NCBI GenBank assembly: GCA_964455935.1
Contig: CAYVZU010000055.1
Span: 1-24,609, forward strand
Direction of reading: 5' to 3'
DNA: 24,609 nt
Source: CAYVZU01 sp964455935
GTDB lineage: Bacteria; Fibrobacterota; CAYVZU01
A model generated the notes under the pieces. It ran no database searches. It saw only the letters and a program-made list of their open reading frames with translations, and had not been told where the DNA came from. Position numbers and translations under genes: made by a program. Shown piece by piece: positions 24,218-24,609 of the stretch (its first letter is position 1; each line of letters starts with the position of its first letter).

Positions 24218-24593
24218 GGAAAATTGCCGCGTCGCCTTCAAACGGCGGCTTCAATGTGAGGTCGCGATCCCAAAGCGCGATGTCGTTTCGGTAGAACCGA
24301 CCGGTGCGGGGATTAAACCAGCGCAGAATAATCGGGTGTTTGAGACAGCCGCAATTGACCGTGATTCGTCCGCCGTGAGGCCCGTAAAGAAAATATTCCT
24401 GAGCTGTCATTCGGCAGACCCGGTAGTTTCCCGCGCGAAGGATCTCCGGCGCAAATTCGCCGGGACGGAAATCGGAATATCCTTCCAGCACCCGCCGGAT
24501 CCGTAGCAGATTTCTATCCACAGCCGCGTTCCAGAGCCGGCGTTGCGCGACGGCCAATACGGAAACGCCTCCAATGGCCAGGCTCCAGAGCAT
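24204..24593 (-). CDS. Hypothetical protein with N-terminal hydrophobic segment
   Basis: I do not recognise this protein. The visible 129 residues begin with a hydrophobic stretch (MLWSLAIGGVSVLAVA) that could be a signal anchor. A mixed domain follows with YFLYGPHGGRITVNCGCLKH and ILRWFNPRTGRFYRND, aromatic and glycine-rich and probably beta-stranded. The frame is open to the window end, so ATG 24593 may not be the true start. It overlaps the FecR-like gene tail to tail by 14 bases. Confidence 0.6.
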   Translation of the reverse strand: MLWSLAIGGVSVLAVAQRRLWNAAVDRNLLRIRRVLEGYSDFRPGEFAPEILRAGNYRVCRMTAQEYFLYGPHGGRITVNCGCLKHPIILRWFNPRTGRFYRNDIALWDRDLTLKPPFEGDAAIFLKAG

Positions 24594-24609
24594 CTTGCGT
24601 AGAGCCTCG

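Overview
The window looks like a piece of a draft genome or metagenome-assembled genome (there is a 10-N scaffold gap inside the first gene) from an uncultured, motile or taxis-capable, Gram-negative heterotroph. Gram-negative character follows from a TonB-type energy transducer, a lipoprotein-dependent TRAP transporter and several Sec-exported proteins. The mix of CBM9-like secreted protein, cytoplasmic GH29 fucosidase, AraC regulator fused to a sugar-binding-like sandwich, and abundant palindromic intergenic repeats would fit a polysaccharide-degrading lineage of the PVC/FCB or candidate-phylum type. I cannot assign a phylum from sequence alone.

Layout. 1-1.9 kb: a chemoreceptor followed by a broken response-regulator remnant. 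1.9-3.9 kb (minus strand): a D-amino-acid operon of a DSD1-type PLP enzyme, an internally deleted D-aminoacylase remnant, and RidA. 3.9-4.3 kb: a partial dispersed repeat and a possible 70-residue protein. 4.3-11.8 kb (all minus strand): a small helicase-associated-domain-like protein, a three-gene TPR-protein-associated TRAP transporter (TatT lipoprotein, TatP binding protein, fused QM permease), an LtaS-like phosphoglycerol transferase/sulfatase, a protein with two tandem 8-cysteine modules, and TonB. 11.9-14.2 kb: an IS4-type transposase remnant and a DEAD-box RNA helicase with a DbpA-type RNA-binding tail. 14.4-15.4 kb (minus): a secreted CBM9-like protein with a clear intrinsic terminator.

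16.4-23.2 kb (plus strand) is the carbohydrate section: a 756-residue AraC-type regulator with a beta-sandwich and a TPR region, a terminator, then a lacI-fucI-GH29 operon with a well-formed sigma70-type promoter whose expected start site falls inside a LacI-type palindrome, so autoregulation is likely. The fucosidase would release L-fucose inside the cell and FucI would convert it to L-fuculose; the kinase and aldolase are not here. 23.2-24.6 kb: a 165-bp inverted-repeat-bounded element related to the 3.9-kb repeat, a FecR-like secreted protein, and a convergent hypothetical gene.

Three separate genes (response regulator, D-aminoacylase, transposase) survive only as recognisable fragments, so this chromosome region is undergoing gene decay. 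The least familiar items are the tandem 8-cysteine protein overlapping tonB, the AraC/sandwich/TPR fusion, and the dispersed inverted-repeat element. I found no tRNA, rRNA or CRISPR array.
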